The position numbers and the translations under genes are program-made. The notes beneath the pieces are model-generated. The model searched no databases and was not told the DNA's origin. It saw only the letters and a program-made list of their open reading frames with translations. From Medicago truncatula (lineage: Eukaryota > Streptophyta > Magnoliopsida > Fabales > Fabaceae), in the NCBI RefSeq assembly GCF_003473485.1, contig NC_053042.1, positions 11,490,501 through 11,554,500 on the forward strand: a DNA stretch of 64,000 nucleotides, read 5' to 3'. Each line of letters starts with the position of its first letter. Positions within the stretch are counted from its first letter, which is position 1. Of the stretch, positions 35,029 to 48,238 are shown in pieces.

Positions 35029-38000
35029 ATGTCAGCACGACAAATCATCGAAGTACCACAAACACCGCTTCTCCGCTCACACCATGAAGGCAACGGCGGC
35101 GGTCGCCGTACTTCCCTCGCTCAGCTACTCGGACGCGCCACCGGACGGAGAGGACCATCTGTCCTGGTACGCGAAACGGCGGCGCGTGAACTCGAAGAGC
35201 GTCGTGCCGATTGGGGATACTCGAAGCCAGTGGTAGCGCTTGACATGTCGTGGAACATGGCGTTCGTTGTTGTATCGGCAGTGATGCTTGCGTTCACCGT
35301 TGACGAGCGTCCGAACATGCCGATCCGCGTTTGGATCGTAGGTTACGCGTTGCAGTGTTTTGTTCATGTTGTATTGGTGTGGATTGAGTATCACCGCCGT
35401 AATAGGAGGGATTCGCGGCAGAGGCAGAGGGAGAGTGATGCTGAATTCAGTTCCGACGGTAACGATAGTGATGACAGCGATGGCGACGTGAACTCGACTC
35501 AGTCCAGGTGAATTTTATTCAATTTTGTCGATGTTTGACTTTGTTACTATTTGTAGCTCAGTTTTCTCAAATTTTTTTTTGCATGCTAGGGTTTATGTAT
35601 GGATATAAATTTAATTTAATTTTGTTAATTTATGATATGAATTTTGCATTATGCAAGGAGTGTATTTATGATGTTTAGGATGGTGTTTAATGTTGCTTGT
35701 AATTTAGGTTAAACTTTTGGTGAGATTGATTGCAATTTACTGACATAAGATTATATTATATTTTAGACTTTACAATGAATTTGGGGTTTTATGTTAGACT
35801 TGATAAATATAACATGTAACATAGGATTGAAAGCATTATTGTGTAAGAAAGCCGGAGAGTGAAAGAAAAACGTGAGGGCAAAAGAAATAGGCAGAGGGAG
35901 ACCAGAGGGGGCCACCTACAATAGAAAGAAAAGTGAACAAAAGTGGGCAGAAGAGTGGAGGAAAGAAGCCCAAAGTGGTGATCGGAAAACAATTAGTGCT
36001 GGGAAAAGTCGCTAGCGAGCTTGGTCGGAGGCTGGTTCACTAATGTAGGAAGCTGGGCTGTGTGAAGTATGGAATCTGAGTGTGACTACTGCATATGGTG
36101 TAGACTCCAAACAGCGAACATCCTTCATTCGAAACCCCTAGAATGCCCCATCTAGAACGTTTGTTTTTAAGGGCATTTTTGGATTTTTGGGTGTTCAACA
36201 TTGTTGCCCCCTTGTCACGTGCTTTGAATGCTATTACGGCAAGTGGTGGAGCTTGTCTTGTTTCTTTGAGGGGGCAATAGCTAAGTAATATATATTATTT
36301 GTGTAATGTAAATATAAGTTGGCATTGAGGTGAAGCAGTAAAAAGTAAAAACCATTTTTTATATCAAGAATTGAGTTCGACACACTGAAGACACTTTAGT
36401 AACATTTTGTGCAATTATTCAATGTTGAATTGCAAAATCGAATACCGCCGGAATCGATGCCAAGACCTGGCAGCAGTTCCAAAATTAACATTTTGCTGCT
36501 GCGTCACTTGCACGATATGATAAATCAATGTTAAACATCATATATATTCCTAATATTTTAATAAAACTAGTGGAATAAAGACTTCCCATATCAATGAGAA
36601 TCTCTGTCAGTGATTACAACCACACTATGAAAGTAGCGGCAGTGTTACACGCAACTACATCAAGAGGGCTATTCCCGACTATCACTGGAAGTTTTCCTAT
36701 TTTGTAGTTTCATTAACATTTCAGTGTATGGAATCTGTCCACTGATATTCCTCACATTATCAAATGTCAGCCGAACAGGACTATGGCATATTTTAGGAAA
36801 AGGAAATAGAATGTCATTTCCTCTCTTAAATGACTTTGCTGCTAATGCATGTTAATCTACTTTGGCTATGTGTATAGACATGTGGTTTGGCTTACTATCA
36901 TCTACTTCCTTGTACTGTATCAAGTAATTTAGATTTGTAGACACTTATTCTGGTTTCTCTAAAACAGATTCACCAAGCGATGTGAATCAATAAATACCGG
37001 GGTTTCGTTCCTTTGGTGGATGGTGGGCTTTTACTGGGTTGTCTCTGGTGACGATATCCTTCTGCAAGATGCTCCCCGCTTGTACTGGTAAGCTTTTATT
37101 TTTAACATTTAAGAATAATGTTCATATTATCAATTTTAATAGTATGGTGTCTAATCTACTTATGTGGACTCACACTCATACATAGGATATTTGCTATTTG
37201 TTCCGGTGCTTAAGGTGCCTGAAAATGCTTGTGTGTGTCTGTATATATGTATATATTTGTTGATTTGGGGGTGGATTTATTATGTACGCAAGACATGCTC
37301 CTTTTGATTAGTTTGTTTTTGAATAATAGAGAGACGGAGCCTCCTTCAATACCCTTTGTTTGCAAGAGAGGATACCTGCATATTTAGCTACCAGTGGCTG
37401 GTTCCTTTTAATTGAATTATTATGTATATAAAAATCTTTCCTTATATACCTGTATTTCAAGTAAGTGAATTTTCAAATTCATCGACTTCAAAAGTACCAG
37501 GGACAATTTTTCAATAAAAATTTTCTTAATTGAAGGCCAATTTTGGTCGTCCATTTGTAACCGCATGGTATGGTCCTTGAACAAAGTTGAGTCCATTAAT
37601 TGCTACTGAAGGACCAATTTGATGTCCCAAATAAATGGAGAGCATATGCGATACTGAGGGTATTTATGGATGACCAAAATGGGCGGTTACTCTATTTTTT
37701 TTTTCTATTTGATAGATGGTTTGACCAACTATGCAAAGTTTGTTGCTATACTAATGAAAGGAAGGATCTGTTTTTGAATCTTTACAGGTTGGCTGTTGTC
37801 TTTTTGGCATTCGATGTCTTCTTTGCCATCTTCTGTGTTGTTTTGGCATGCTTGATTGGCATTGCTCTCTGTTGTTGTTTGCCCTGCATCATTGCTATTC
37901 TCTATGCTGTTGCGGGACAGGTATGAATAAAAAATAGTTTGGATTGACTGAACAATAACATGAGAACCTTCTAATTGTTCTATTTATTACATTTTGAGTG

Positions 38001-39048
38001 AATATAGGAAGGTGCGTCAGAAGCAGATCTTAGTATACTTCCAAAATACAGATTTCGATTATCAAACAATGAGGAGAAGGATAGTGGTGGAGCTGGATCA
38101 ATGGTTCCCATAGAAACCACCAGTGCATACTTGGCAACTGAACGAATACTTTTACCTGAGGATGCGGTATATGATTTCCTGAAACACAATTTATTTCAGT
38201 TTTGTATATTTATAATTGATCACTTCTGAGAAATGGAAATTAATTGTTCAATGGAAATCAGTGGTCCCTAATTTTCTATTTAGTCGCTGCTCATGAACAT
38301 TGTCACTTTTGTTTTCATGCATGTGAATCTGGTCATTGAAGATGAAAAACTAATGAAACAAATTATTTAGAAACTAGCTTATGAAGTCCTTTATATTTTA
38401 GAAATTTGTGAAAGAATTAATAGATGTTGAAATTTGAGTTAAACAAACAACGGCGGGAATATCTTTTTCCCTTTTTGTATCCCTGTTATAAGAAGTTAAA
38501 TTTTAAAGGCTCAAAGAGGTTACAAGTTTATGCACGGTTAATAAAATGCTTGACTTGAAAGAAAACACCAATTGTTTGCATTATTTAAAACTTCTCTTTG
38601 CTTACTTATATGTCACTTCTTTTAGTCCTAAAGTGTAGAATTGATGCATGTTAAAGTCATGTAGCAAAAGAAAAAAGGGATTAGCAAATAAACTGATATT
38701 AGGTGTCTGTTAAGATTATGTTGATGGTTTTAGTTTAGTTTCTTCTTAATATTCTTGGAAGAGGAACTTTGTTGAAGATGTAGGCCTGGGCTCTTCTAGA
38801 AAAAAATACTGACGTACCCAGGAAAGTACCCAACTTGCAATTTTCAGCTGAGTTTTTTTATTCTTACTTGCTGTTTTGCATTTCAGGAATGCTGTATATG
38901 CCTCTGCCCATATGAGGATGGAGTAGAGCTCCACACTCTTCCCTGCAACCATCATTTCCATTCTTCATGCATAGTAAAATGGCTGAAGATGAATGCAACT
39001 TGTCCTCTTTGTAAGTACAATATTCTCAAGGGAAACGAACAGGTATAA
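35029..39048 (+). CDS. RIE1: Membrane RING-H2 E3 ubiquitin ligase, RIE1-like
   Basis: E3 ligase predicted to sit in an endomembrane and ubiquitinate unknown substrates; Arabidopsis RIE1 is needed for seed development. Five exons with continuous frame: 35029-35507, 36968-37087, 37788-37920, 38008-38166, 38887-39048, giving 350 residues. The N-terminus is a hydrophilic, Arg-rich region ending in [18 protein letters not shown]; hydrophobic segments lie at about 77-92, 99-120, 173-190 and a long 201-241 (cysteine-rich CCCLPC). A Ser/Asp-rich loop lies at about 138-158. The C-terminal RING-H2 has C299, C302, C317, H319, H322, C325, C336 and C339, all metal ligands present. It ends [11 protein letters not shown]. 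The ATG is the first in frame after a CT-rich leader. Closest recalled family: At2g01735 (RIE1) and At1g12760-type ligases. Confidence 0.92.
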
Positions 39049-40654
39049 CACGTTATGGGAGTTTTCAACGCTGTTGTGTACTTGTGTATATGTAGAAATT
39101 CAAGACAAGAAACACCGATTTGCTCGGTTTTGATAATTGTTTTGCTGATCTGTTTAGAGAAGATTTAGGTCATTTTTTCATGAATAAGTTAGCCACGTTA
39201 CTATACTGAGTATTATTTTGTCCTTTGCTATAGAGTCATTTGAAAGTTATCCAATTTATGGATTATTGTAGTTCTCTGTAAAATATGTTGCCGTTTTGAA
39301 ATATAAAAATGTGGGTTCAATATTTTCTTTGTATTTCCATAAATTTATCATTTTCTTCTGTTTTTTTTTTTTTTTCTTTTTTAACGAATATCATTCTATC
39401 TTTGGTCTCTACAAAAGAACAACTTAAACTTTTGCTCTCCACGAATTTTCCGTTAAAAAATTCTTAACCTTGGCTCTACATACCCTACCTAATCTATCTA
39501 TTTGTCAAAAAAATACCTAATCTATCTATAAATGTTAAATACTATAATGTAATTCCTGCGTGTGTTCTCTGAATTGCTCAAAATTTCGCGAAAACAACCA
39601 TGCGATTCTAGCATCCGATCCACTTTTAAGAAGAAAATAAAAATAAAAATCCTATCAGTGATAGGTGAGCTATGTTGTGGGGACTGATGAGCAATTACCA
39701 AACTATAATGATTTTCTAAGATTTCAACAATGTCATTATGTACAAATAGTCCCGAGTCACTTGGCACGTGGACTACGATCAACGTTCACGCGTTGGTTTT
39801 GAGATTAAAAGTTACCCTAAAATAGATAAAAAAATATATGATTTGGTTTTGTTCAGTTGAGCTTTAAAATAATATCCGAACTAAATGTGGTTTGAGTTGG
39901 GTCGGTTGATGCGTTTTTTTAGACAATACCATTTTTTTTTCAACACTAAAACCAATTAAAAAACTAAAACACGGTGTATTCTCAACAATGTTTTAAATTT
40001 CATTTAACATTACAATTTCATTTACATCCAACAATGTTTACAACTACGCAGACCAAATTAAAAATGTTAACAAAATGTAATCCTATTTCGTAAGAAATGC
40101 AAAAAGTTAAGATTTTATTATCATTTTTTAAAAGTTCAAGTAGCATGTAAATACATTTTTGAAATAAAAAAGTAAAGAAGAAACTTTTTTTTTTTTTACT
40201 CAAAGCAAAGAAGAAACTTAACTAGAGAAAAAATATATCATTTTATATGTCCTTTTATACTAGATTATATTAAGTTTTTATGAGTATTGTTCTAAGTGAC
40301 ATATGTTTAATTAGTGTTTTCTTATGTTGCGGCTTAGTTTAATTTAGTTCGGTTAGTAAAAATCAAAAGTCAAACCAAACCATAGAATTGAGTAAAAAAA
40401 ATGGTCCAAACCAAATGTGGTTTTCTATTGTGATATATCATTGATTAGAAACATTAGCGAAAATCAAAATACAAAGTCATTAAAACGCCATACAAATTAT
40501 CATACGTTGTAGTACCATTTTCCATCCATCCAGTGCTTCAAGAGTTACTCCCAAAAAATCCCAAACTTGAGTGACCGGTCGATACAAACCGACGGGGTAA
40601 TTTTAGAAATTCGAGGGGCATGTTGAGCAAAAGTCAAAATTCAATCAAAAACCC
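39049..40654. other. Intergenic between RIE1-like and RPS2
   Basis: 3' flank of the RING gene, then AT-rich DNA. The part at about 39390-39480 (TTTGGTCTCTACAAAAG, CTTGGCTCTACATA) looks like a decayed GGTCC-type MITE, and 39850-40430 has scattered GGTTTG/CAAACC stretches of the kind found in hAT-like MITEs. No gene. Confidence 0.4.
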
Positions 40655-40659
40655 AAAAC

Positions 40660-40802
40660 TACATTTAAGAAAAGCCCAATAACGGAAAACCTACAAAACG
40701 CAAATCTCATCTTCACTTCTTACCTCTCTGCTGCATTTCTAGGGTTTCATCTCTTCTCTTCTCAGCGCCGCAGTTTTCTTCTTCTCTCTCTCTCAACCAA
40801 CA
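40660..40802 (+). promoter_or_regulatory. Ribosomal-protein-type promoter and leader of RPS2
   Basis: AAGCCCAATAACGG (about 40673) contains a site II-type GCCCA element, and TCTAGGGTTTCATC (about 40739) is an inverted telo-box (AAACCCTA). The leader is pyrimidine-rich (CTTCTTCTCTCTCTCTC) up to the ATG at 40803. Site II plus telo-box is the known signature of plant ribosomal protein genes and ties expression to growth. Confidence 0.75.
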
Positions 40803-42344
40803 ATGGCAGACCGAGGAGCTACCGGAGACAGAGCCGGATTCGGAAGAGGTTTCGGAGATCGTGGTAGAGGTGGCAGAGGCGGAGATCGTGGCCGTGGAGG
40901 TCGCCGCAGAGGCGCCGGCCGTCGTGAAGAGGAAGAAAAATGGGTTCCAGTGACAAAACTCGGCCGTCTCGTGAAAGAAGGCAAAATCCGCAGCTTAGAA
41001 CAAATCTACCTCCACTCTCTCCCCATCAAAGAACACCAAATCATCGACACCTTAGTCGGTCCCACTCTGAAAGACGAGGTGATGAAAATAATGCCGGTTC
41101 AGAAACAAACCCGAGCCGGTCAACGAACCCGGTTCAAAGCTTTTGTAGTTGTGGGTGACAACAATGGTCATGTTGGGTTAGGTGTGAAGTGCAGTAAGGA
41201 AGTTGCTACTGCGATTCGCGGTGCCATTATTCTTGCGAAATTGAGTGTGATTCCTGTGAGGAGAGGTTACTGGGGGAATAAGATTGGGAAGCCACATACT
41301 GTGCCGTGTAAGGTTACTGGAAAGTGTGGTTCTGTTACTGTGAGGATGGTTCCTGCTCCTCGTGGTTCTGGTATTGTTGCTGCTAGGGTTCCTAAGAAGG
41401 TTTTGCAGTTTGCTGGGATTGATGATGTTTTTACTTCTTCAAGGGGATCCACCAAAACCCTTGGCAATTTCGTTAAGGTTTGTGTTTTTTTCCTTTTCCT
41501 TTTATTTTAATTTAATTGTTTTTGCTATGTTATATGACATTATTGTATCAGTTCATTTATTTGATTTTTAACTTTGCATATGTAAAATGATTGCTTGATA
41601 TTTCATTATATTTTTTGAAGGAGGCTTGATATTTCAATATGATTGGTTATGTATGTATAATTTTATAATATGAATCTTCAATTTGTTCTTCAATTCATAA
41701 TGGTTATATTACCCACTTTCCATTTCAAACGGATTTGCTTACTTAATAGCAATCAGATCATAGAATTTAACATGAAATGGAAGTGCAAAATTTTAAATTA
41801 TAATCAGCAGACTCGTTGGGTTTTTAAAATCTAATAATTTTATGCATGTTTTATAAGATTTCAATTGTAGATTGAAAACAGGGGTCCTTGGAATAATATT
41901 TTGAAATAGACGCCTTTGTGGTTTAGAACAATAAAATCTCAATGGTTTGTATAATTGAACAGTATTCTGTTTGTATTTTCCAAATGTAAATTGTATTGGT
42001 TGTAAAGTATTAAGACGGTGCTGGATGAGTAGTTTATGTGTTGGTTTGGTGTATTAGTTTATAGTTTTGGACTTCTGGTCTTTTTTCCTGCAATTGAATC
42101 TACATGTACCAGAATTTGTTACTCTTGCTTGTTCACTACTACCTTTGCTACAAAACAGAGTTATTAATGCAATTTATTTTTGCAGGCTACATTTGACTGT
42201 CTGATGAAGACCTATGGTTTCTTGACACCTGAATTCTGGAAGGAGACTCGCTTCAGCAAATCTCCATTCCAAGAGTACACCGATATGTTGGCAAAGCCCA
42301 CAACAAAGGCCTTGATCTTGGAGGAGGAAAGGGTGGAAGCTTAA
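40803..42344 (+). CDS. RPS2: 40S ribosomal protein S2 (uS5)
   Basis: Structural protein of the small cytosolic ribosomal subunit near the mRNA entry and decoding region. Two exons, 40803-41477 and 42186-42344, give 277 residues, the usual length for plant RPS2. Residues 1-45 are a Gly/Arg-rich tail with repeated RGRGG/GGDRG, typical of eukaryotic uS5. The core begins [18 protein letters not shown] and includes the S5 double-stranded RNA-binding fold ([20 protein letters not shown]) and the signature [20 protein letters not shown]. The C-terminus reads [17 protein letters not shown]. The intron has consensus GT/AG ends after GNFVK. The promoter carries site II and telo-box elements. No defect seen. 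Confidence 0.97.
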
Positions 42345-45300
42345 TTTTACCAGTTTTGCTTTTATTGGATAATCTATGTTAAGCATGTTAGGAACTAGTG
42401 CTTTCATACTTTTTTGTTCCTACTGTGGTTTACTTTCTTCTTTTTGAGGAACAGAGTATCTTTTTTTTTATTATTGCATTTTGTTGTTTCAACTTTTTAA
42501 GTTCTTATAATTGAATGGATTTTTGCTAAGTTTCAAATGTCATAGTTTTCTACCTGTTTTCTTTGTCTGTTGCAACTGGATGGTAGAGTCAAGAGTTAGA
42601 ACAAAGTGGTTTAGTAGTTCCCTCTAGATATTTATAGTCATGATAGTTGCCTCAGAAGGGCCGTGAATTTGAAAGGATATTGATATTTTTATTACGGGCT
42701 AGGAATTGTTGTAAAATTTGTTAATTCTGCAAATTTTATAGATTGATTAGATTGGTTCATTTTAAAGTTTCAGAAAAATGTTACTTTTTCATTGGGTTTT
42801 GTTACTGTGTCCACTACAAGTAGTATAGTTCCACCCAGGAATGCTTGTTTGTGGCTTTATGCAGCCTCTGTTGGTTAGAATTGCTTAAGTCAATGAAAAA
42901 TGCAAACAGATGAACACATTATAGTACTTATTTTTGGAATTTAGAAGCTGAATTGCTGAAAAAAGCATTCTTCCACCAAAATTATAGGGGAATACCTTAA
43001 TTTGAATTATATATTCAAAAAATCCAAGTACATTGGTGTGCTAGAAGTAGAGTTGCCTGCAGATCCAAACATGAAAGGGTATGGAACACACAGTAGGAGA
43101 AAGAGGGAGGTGTGGTGCAGGCATGAAGTGTACTAGTTGAGGACTCATTGGTTGTGATGGACAATCAAAATTCAAGAGAGCTAGGGATGAGGTTGTGTTG
43201 GGATTTGGATTGTCTAACTCTAGGATTGTAACTTCAGTATTTTTGTTAGCCAATGGTTTCATTCGACAATATCTTTGAGTGTATAGAAGAGAGATAAGGA
43301 TTAATAAAATAAGATTGCTTTGATAAAAGGGAATGGAGAGTAAAGAAAGAGGATTTCAGTCAATGCTTGATTCGTAAGGCCCCTAATGACATGGAACATA
43401 CTATGGTGTAGAAACTGCACTTATTTGTGGCTTAATAGAGGTAATTTGGAGTACAATTTGCCGTGTTCCAGTATTGATGCTTATAGCTCAGTTTTTTTTT
43501 TTTTTTTTTTTTTGTTGATAAAAAGCTCCAAGGACATTTATGTATGTTTGATGTAGAAATAATGAAGATATGCAAAAATCGACATTTGAGTAATTTTCTG
43601 TTTAAAAAATTGTGCAATATCACTAATCTACATACACTCATAATCTTTGTTTAGGCTAAAACACGGTCTACAAATAGTCTGTTTGATGCATTCTGTGATA
43701 TTGTAAAATTAGATAAATATCTTCAAGTTTACAAGAAGGTGAACACATCTGTGCATAAATTAACCTCAAAAAAATAATTAAGCAACATATTTTCACATTG
43801 GTTTGGGATTTTCTCTACTCCAATGATAGTATTGTCGTGAATCGAAGAACACCATTTTTATGTCTGTACACATGAAGCATAGTCAAAGAAGGAAGCACAA
43901 TTGTGTTGCATTAAGCACGGCGATGTTCAATGCTGCGGCTCCACATCAAATATTAGTTTTGCTTATAAGTAGTGGCCCTCTATCTTTCTCCGAGGACTTC
44001 AGGGTGGTTCGTGATTTGGAGCAGAACTTGTTGATGATGACATCAAACTTTGTCATCATCAACGAGCAAGACTTGTTTTCTAGGTTTATTTATTTATTTA
44101 TTTATATTGAAGCTTTTTACTCTCTATTACTATGGTGGTTACGATGTAATTTGTGTTTTCACTTTTCATTAATTGAATTGATCCTTGCGACTTAATTCAA
44201 AAAGTTTTGATCACCTATTATCAAGATAATTGATTGATTGTTCCACCACAATTAACCAACATATTAATTTGATTAGTGGATTAACCAACATATTGGAGTT
44301 AAAAATTTGTTGCAATTGATGCTTTCTCCAAATTTGAGTTTCTTGCATAACTAAATAAAGAATCTGGGGAAAATAACAAAAGTACCGTATGATCGAGCAA
44401 TATTACTACAATGTCTGTTAAAAGACAATATGTAATCTCTCAGTGCCCAGTACTTCAACTCATCACATGTTAGGCATGCAAGAAATTCAAATATGGAGAA
44501 AGTATGAAGACAGCAAAGTTTATAACTATGGAAAGCATGTGGTTTACAATGAACAAGAAACATTTTATTGATTAATAATTGAGGAACATTTCAAGAATTG
44601 ACATAAGTAAAATCAGACAGGTTAGATTTTCTGCATTGAATTTTTGTATGATTCTTTACAATTTCGTCTCAATTCTCAGCTTGTAACTGAGAGGGCTCAG
44701 CCTTTGCTATTTGTTGTCTTTACTCATTTGTGACTGTTGCCACAGTCAACAACAATAACAGTAGCATTCGAAATTTTGACAGAATGATATTATTAACCAA
44801 GCATTCGAAATTTGGTTATCAAGTCGTTTAACAGCAAACAAGTGACTCATGGTTCATATGGTAAGTATTAAACTCTTTCTTATTTAAGGTAAAATCATTA
44901 TGTTATGTTTGATGTATCACATAATAACTTGAAGCAAATGTTGCACATTTCCTTCCAAAAATTACCAAACTTCAAAGCATAGCAAAATACAGTCAACTAT
45001 CATGCAAGAAAGTTTGAATTACATTCATTTTATTTAGTACAGCTTCCATCTTATGCTTACTCCAGGATGCTAGCTAAAATATAACAGCTGAAATGCATTC
45101 ATCTCGTATCAAAGAAATTGAGGACCCTGAAACAAAATTCAATTTCAGTATTTAGATACCATATTAAAGCAGTTGAATTTCCATGGAATAAACCTCTCAT
45201 GTAGTCAAACAAAAATAGACAATTTTCTATTTATCAACTGTGAAAGAAAAACTAAGCAGTTAATCATTTTATGCAGGGAAGTTAACACAAATAGGTTAAC

Positions 45301-45783
45301 TTAGCTTTTTAATCAAAATAATTGTAGTTTCATTGAATTGAAGATATAACTTCCAAACAGAAATAACATTAAAGCAGTGCAATTTCCTTGGAATCAATGG
45401 AATATGGGAGCAAATACAAATAGCCATGAAAAGATAAAAACATGTAACTAATCAATTTATTCAGGACATGTGACATGTCTAGATTAACTTAACAAACAAT
45501 GATGATATAGGTTATGGGATTGATATTGTCTTTGATGACATGTTATTGATCACTGAGAAATGCAATACAAATTGTTGAAGTGCTTTAGTTACACACATGT
45601 ATCAACAATGATAATATTAAAATTGTCATATGATTAATGAATTTCGGTAGTTAATTAAGCAACTATACCAAGGCTAAAAGTCTTCATTTAAAACATAAAA
45701 ATTAAAATAGCAGAGTAAGAAAGAACAAAAGTACCTGCCTATCATTCATGGACTTTAGAGCAACTAGCCAGGTACATTGATCA
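42345..45783. other. Long intergenic stretch downstream of RPS2
   Basis: 3' UTR and flank of RPS2, then about 3 kb with no gene I can support. It holds a poly-T run (about 43491-43513), a perfect 12-bp hairpin at 44030-44063, and short unrelated open frames. No retroelement or MITE with clear ends. Confidence 0.5.
44030..44063. repeat. Perfect 12-bp inverted repeat
   Basis: GTTGATGATGAC and GTCATCATCAAC are exact reverse complements separated by a ten-base loop (ATCAAACTTT). No T tract follows, and this is nuclear plant DNA, so it is not read as a terminator. Confidence 0.7.
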
Positions 45784-48238
45784 CTACTTCCACCATCTGA
45801 AGATTCTCAATATTAAAGCATTCAAGAATTTGGAGTAGGTTTCTCTCCAAGATGGCAGTAACGATATTGAGCCTATAATGCTTCCAAAAATATTGAATTG
45901 TCATCTTCTGCATCAGTTGTCGGCACTTGATGTTTTGGTGAATCTTCTCCAGGACATTTTATATCAAGTGGTTCTCCACAAAGATTATAATTTCCTTCAA
46001 AACTTGAAGCGCTAAATGTCTGAAGCTGCCTTCCAATTGGAACTTTTCCATATAGTTGATTGTTTGACAAGTCCAACCAAGTGAGACGATCAATATGAGC
46101 TAGACTGGAAGGAATTCTGCCTGAAAGACGGTTTCTTGACAGATCAAGAAATTCAAGTGACTTGAAGTTTCCTATGTTTGCAATTATTTTCCCACTGAGA
46201 TTGTTTCTTGACAAATTTAATGAAATCAATCCAATTAAATACTCAATTTCCATTGGTATTTCCCCTGTAAGATGGTTGCTTGACATATCAATGCTTTTTA
46301 AAAGCCTATCTGCATTTCTGTAGGGTTGATCTACACCTTTCCATATCAAGAATATGTTGACAACATATGGTACAAAAAAAGTCGAATTCTTGGGTGAATA
46401 CGAATCATCCGCTAATGAAGTTGAGTTCATGGTGTCTACAGCCATCGATGTAAAATTGTTTACACATGGCGGAAGTCCTCCTGATAAGCTATTTAGTGAC
46501 ATATCTAAGATATGCAGTTTTCTTAAATAACAGAGATTTGAAGGTATACTTCCACTGAAGTTATTGGCTCAAAGGCTTAAGATTACTAGTTGTTGTAAAC
46601 TGCCTCCAATCCATGAAGGTAACGGACCATGAAACGTATTTTCTCCAAGGTCCAAGATAGCCAACTTGTCTGAGCAATTCTTCAATGAAGAAGGAAGTTG
46701 TCCACTCAAACTATTATTTCTTAGAACCAAATCTTGCATGTTAACAAGGGCACCCATCGACAATGGGATCTTTCCCGACAACTTGTTATTACTGAGGTCA
46801 ACATAGTATAGCGAGGTTAAATTATTCCAACAATCAGGCAGCTCACCCTTTAATTGATTGTTTGATATATCCAAAAGGCCTAGAGAGTTAGGTTTAATAT
46901 TGCTGCATAGAAAGGACACTAAATCTGAAAATTTATTATTGGAGAGATGCAATGCTACTGCTTGCAATAAAAGAGAAGGAATGGAACCTTCAAGTTGATT
47001 TGAACTTAAGTCAATATTAGGATAGTAGGTATACTCGAGTTTCAAATCGGAGACCTTTCCAGTGATATTGTTTTTTGAAATGTCGAGCACCAATAAGAGT
47101 TTTTGGGTGAGGATCCAATTAGGAAATGTTGAATTGAGATTGCAAGATGCTAGAAACAAATATTGTAATTGAAAAGGAGGAACCCAATTTGCACTAACTT
47201 TCACAGTTGGTAAGTTCTGAGACAAATCTAGTTCTTCCAATTTGGAGAGGTTAGTGAAATGGGATTCAGAGACAATGCCTTCAAAAGAGTTTCCGCCCAG
47301 ATTCAAAATTTCTAACTCGGTAAGTGATCCAATGCTCGTGGGTATTTCTCCAATTAAATTATTGTCATCTAGAATCAACCATGTCAAAGATGAGAGGATT
47401 GACAAGTCAGGTATCGTGCCAGAAAACTGATTATTCGATAAGTATAGGTCTTGTAACGAGGAAGCATTTCCAATGCATCGTGAATAGTTATTATGGATGA
47501 TAAAATCTGAAATCCCTCCACTCAAGCGGTTATCACGAGCTTCAAATGACTGCAAGGTGCATATGTTTCCAATGGATTTTGGGATCTTGCCTTCTAGACT
47601 GTTCTCTGAGAGATAGAGATGCACAAGTGATTGCATTACGTTGCCAAAATCATCAGGAATGGTACCTCTTAACAAGTTACCATAAAGTGAAAGAGACTGC
47701 AACAATGAAAGATTTCCGAGTTGGAAAGGAATTTCTCCAATGAGTTCATTGTAGCTAAGATCAAGGTGTCTCAACTGTGAGAGATTGCCAAGTTGAGAAG
47801 GAATGAATCTTCGCATGATAATAACTATTTGAGAGATTAAGGTATCATAACTTGGTTAAGGAGCCAATAAATTTTGGGATTTGAGTGAAAATAATCATAC
47901 TACTGAGGTCTAAATATTTTAGATGTTGTAACTCAGTTATTGAAGGATTTATTGTAGTCCTTTCACCACCCAAATAACGTGTTTCCGAACCATGCAAATC
48001 GAGACTTTGAACATAACCTGTTTGGTTGTTGCAACGAACTCCTTTCCATTTACAACAATCTGGGTTTTGATTGTTGTTCCATGTCGACAACATGTCATAC
48101 TTATCTTCAAGGTTTTGTTTGAATGTGAGGAGTGCATGTCTCTCCCTCTCTGTGCACTTCATTTCTCCATTCTCCGTTGTTGAGTTGAACCCAACAATAC
48201 ATGGAACATAAGAATAATAATATATAGTTTCTCGTCAT
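45784..48238 (-). pseudogene. Broken leucine-rich-repeat receptor-like protein (RLP) gene
   Basis: A host cell-surface receptor of the Cf/EIX type, without kinase. Read from 48238 down: a start with a hydrophobic signal peptide (MTRNYILLFLCSM), an LRR N-cap (CTERERHALLTFKQNL and CCKWKGVRC), some twenty extracellular LRRs with the IP..LGNLS.L..LDLS pattern, the usual island before the last LRRs (WKGVDQPYRNADRLLKSIDM), the NYNLCGEPL cap and a juxtamembrane/cytoplasmic end (LLPSWRETYSKFLNAL). It is broken at four places: a small frame change between signal peptide and mature part (about 48195-48215), an early TGA (47845-47847) with a 4-base insertion just after it, a second TGA (46569-46571), and a deletion near 45872 that removes most of the transmembrane helix. 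Otherwise similarity is well kept, so the decay is recent. Confidence 0.88.

Noticed and set aside
35121-35394. Antisense open frames over the first RIE1-like exon
   Set aside because: They are shadows of the GC-rich exon 1; the plus-strand frame continues through five exons.
37600-37926. Open frame beginning MLLKDQFDV as an alternative RIE1-like start
   Set aside because: Its first part is intron 2 read-through of a decayed GGACC-type repeat; exon 3 proper begins at 37788 after a good acceptor.
44030-44063. Hairpin as a bacterial-type terminator
   Set aside because: No T tract follows and the DNA is nuclear plant sequence.
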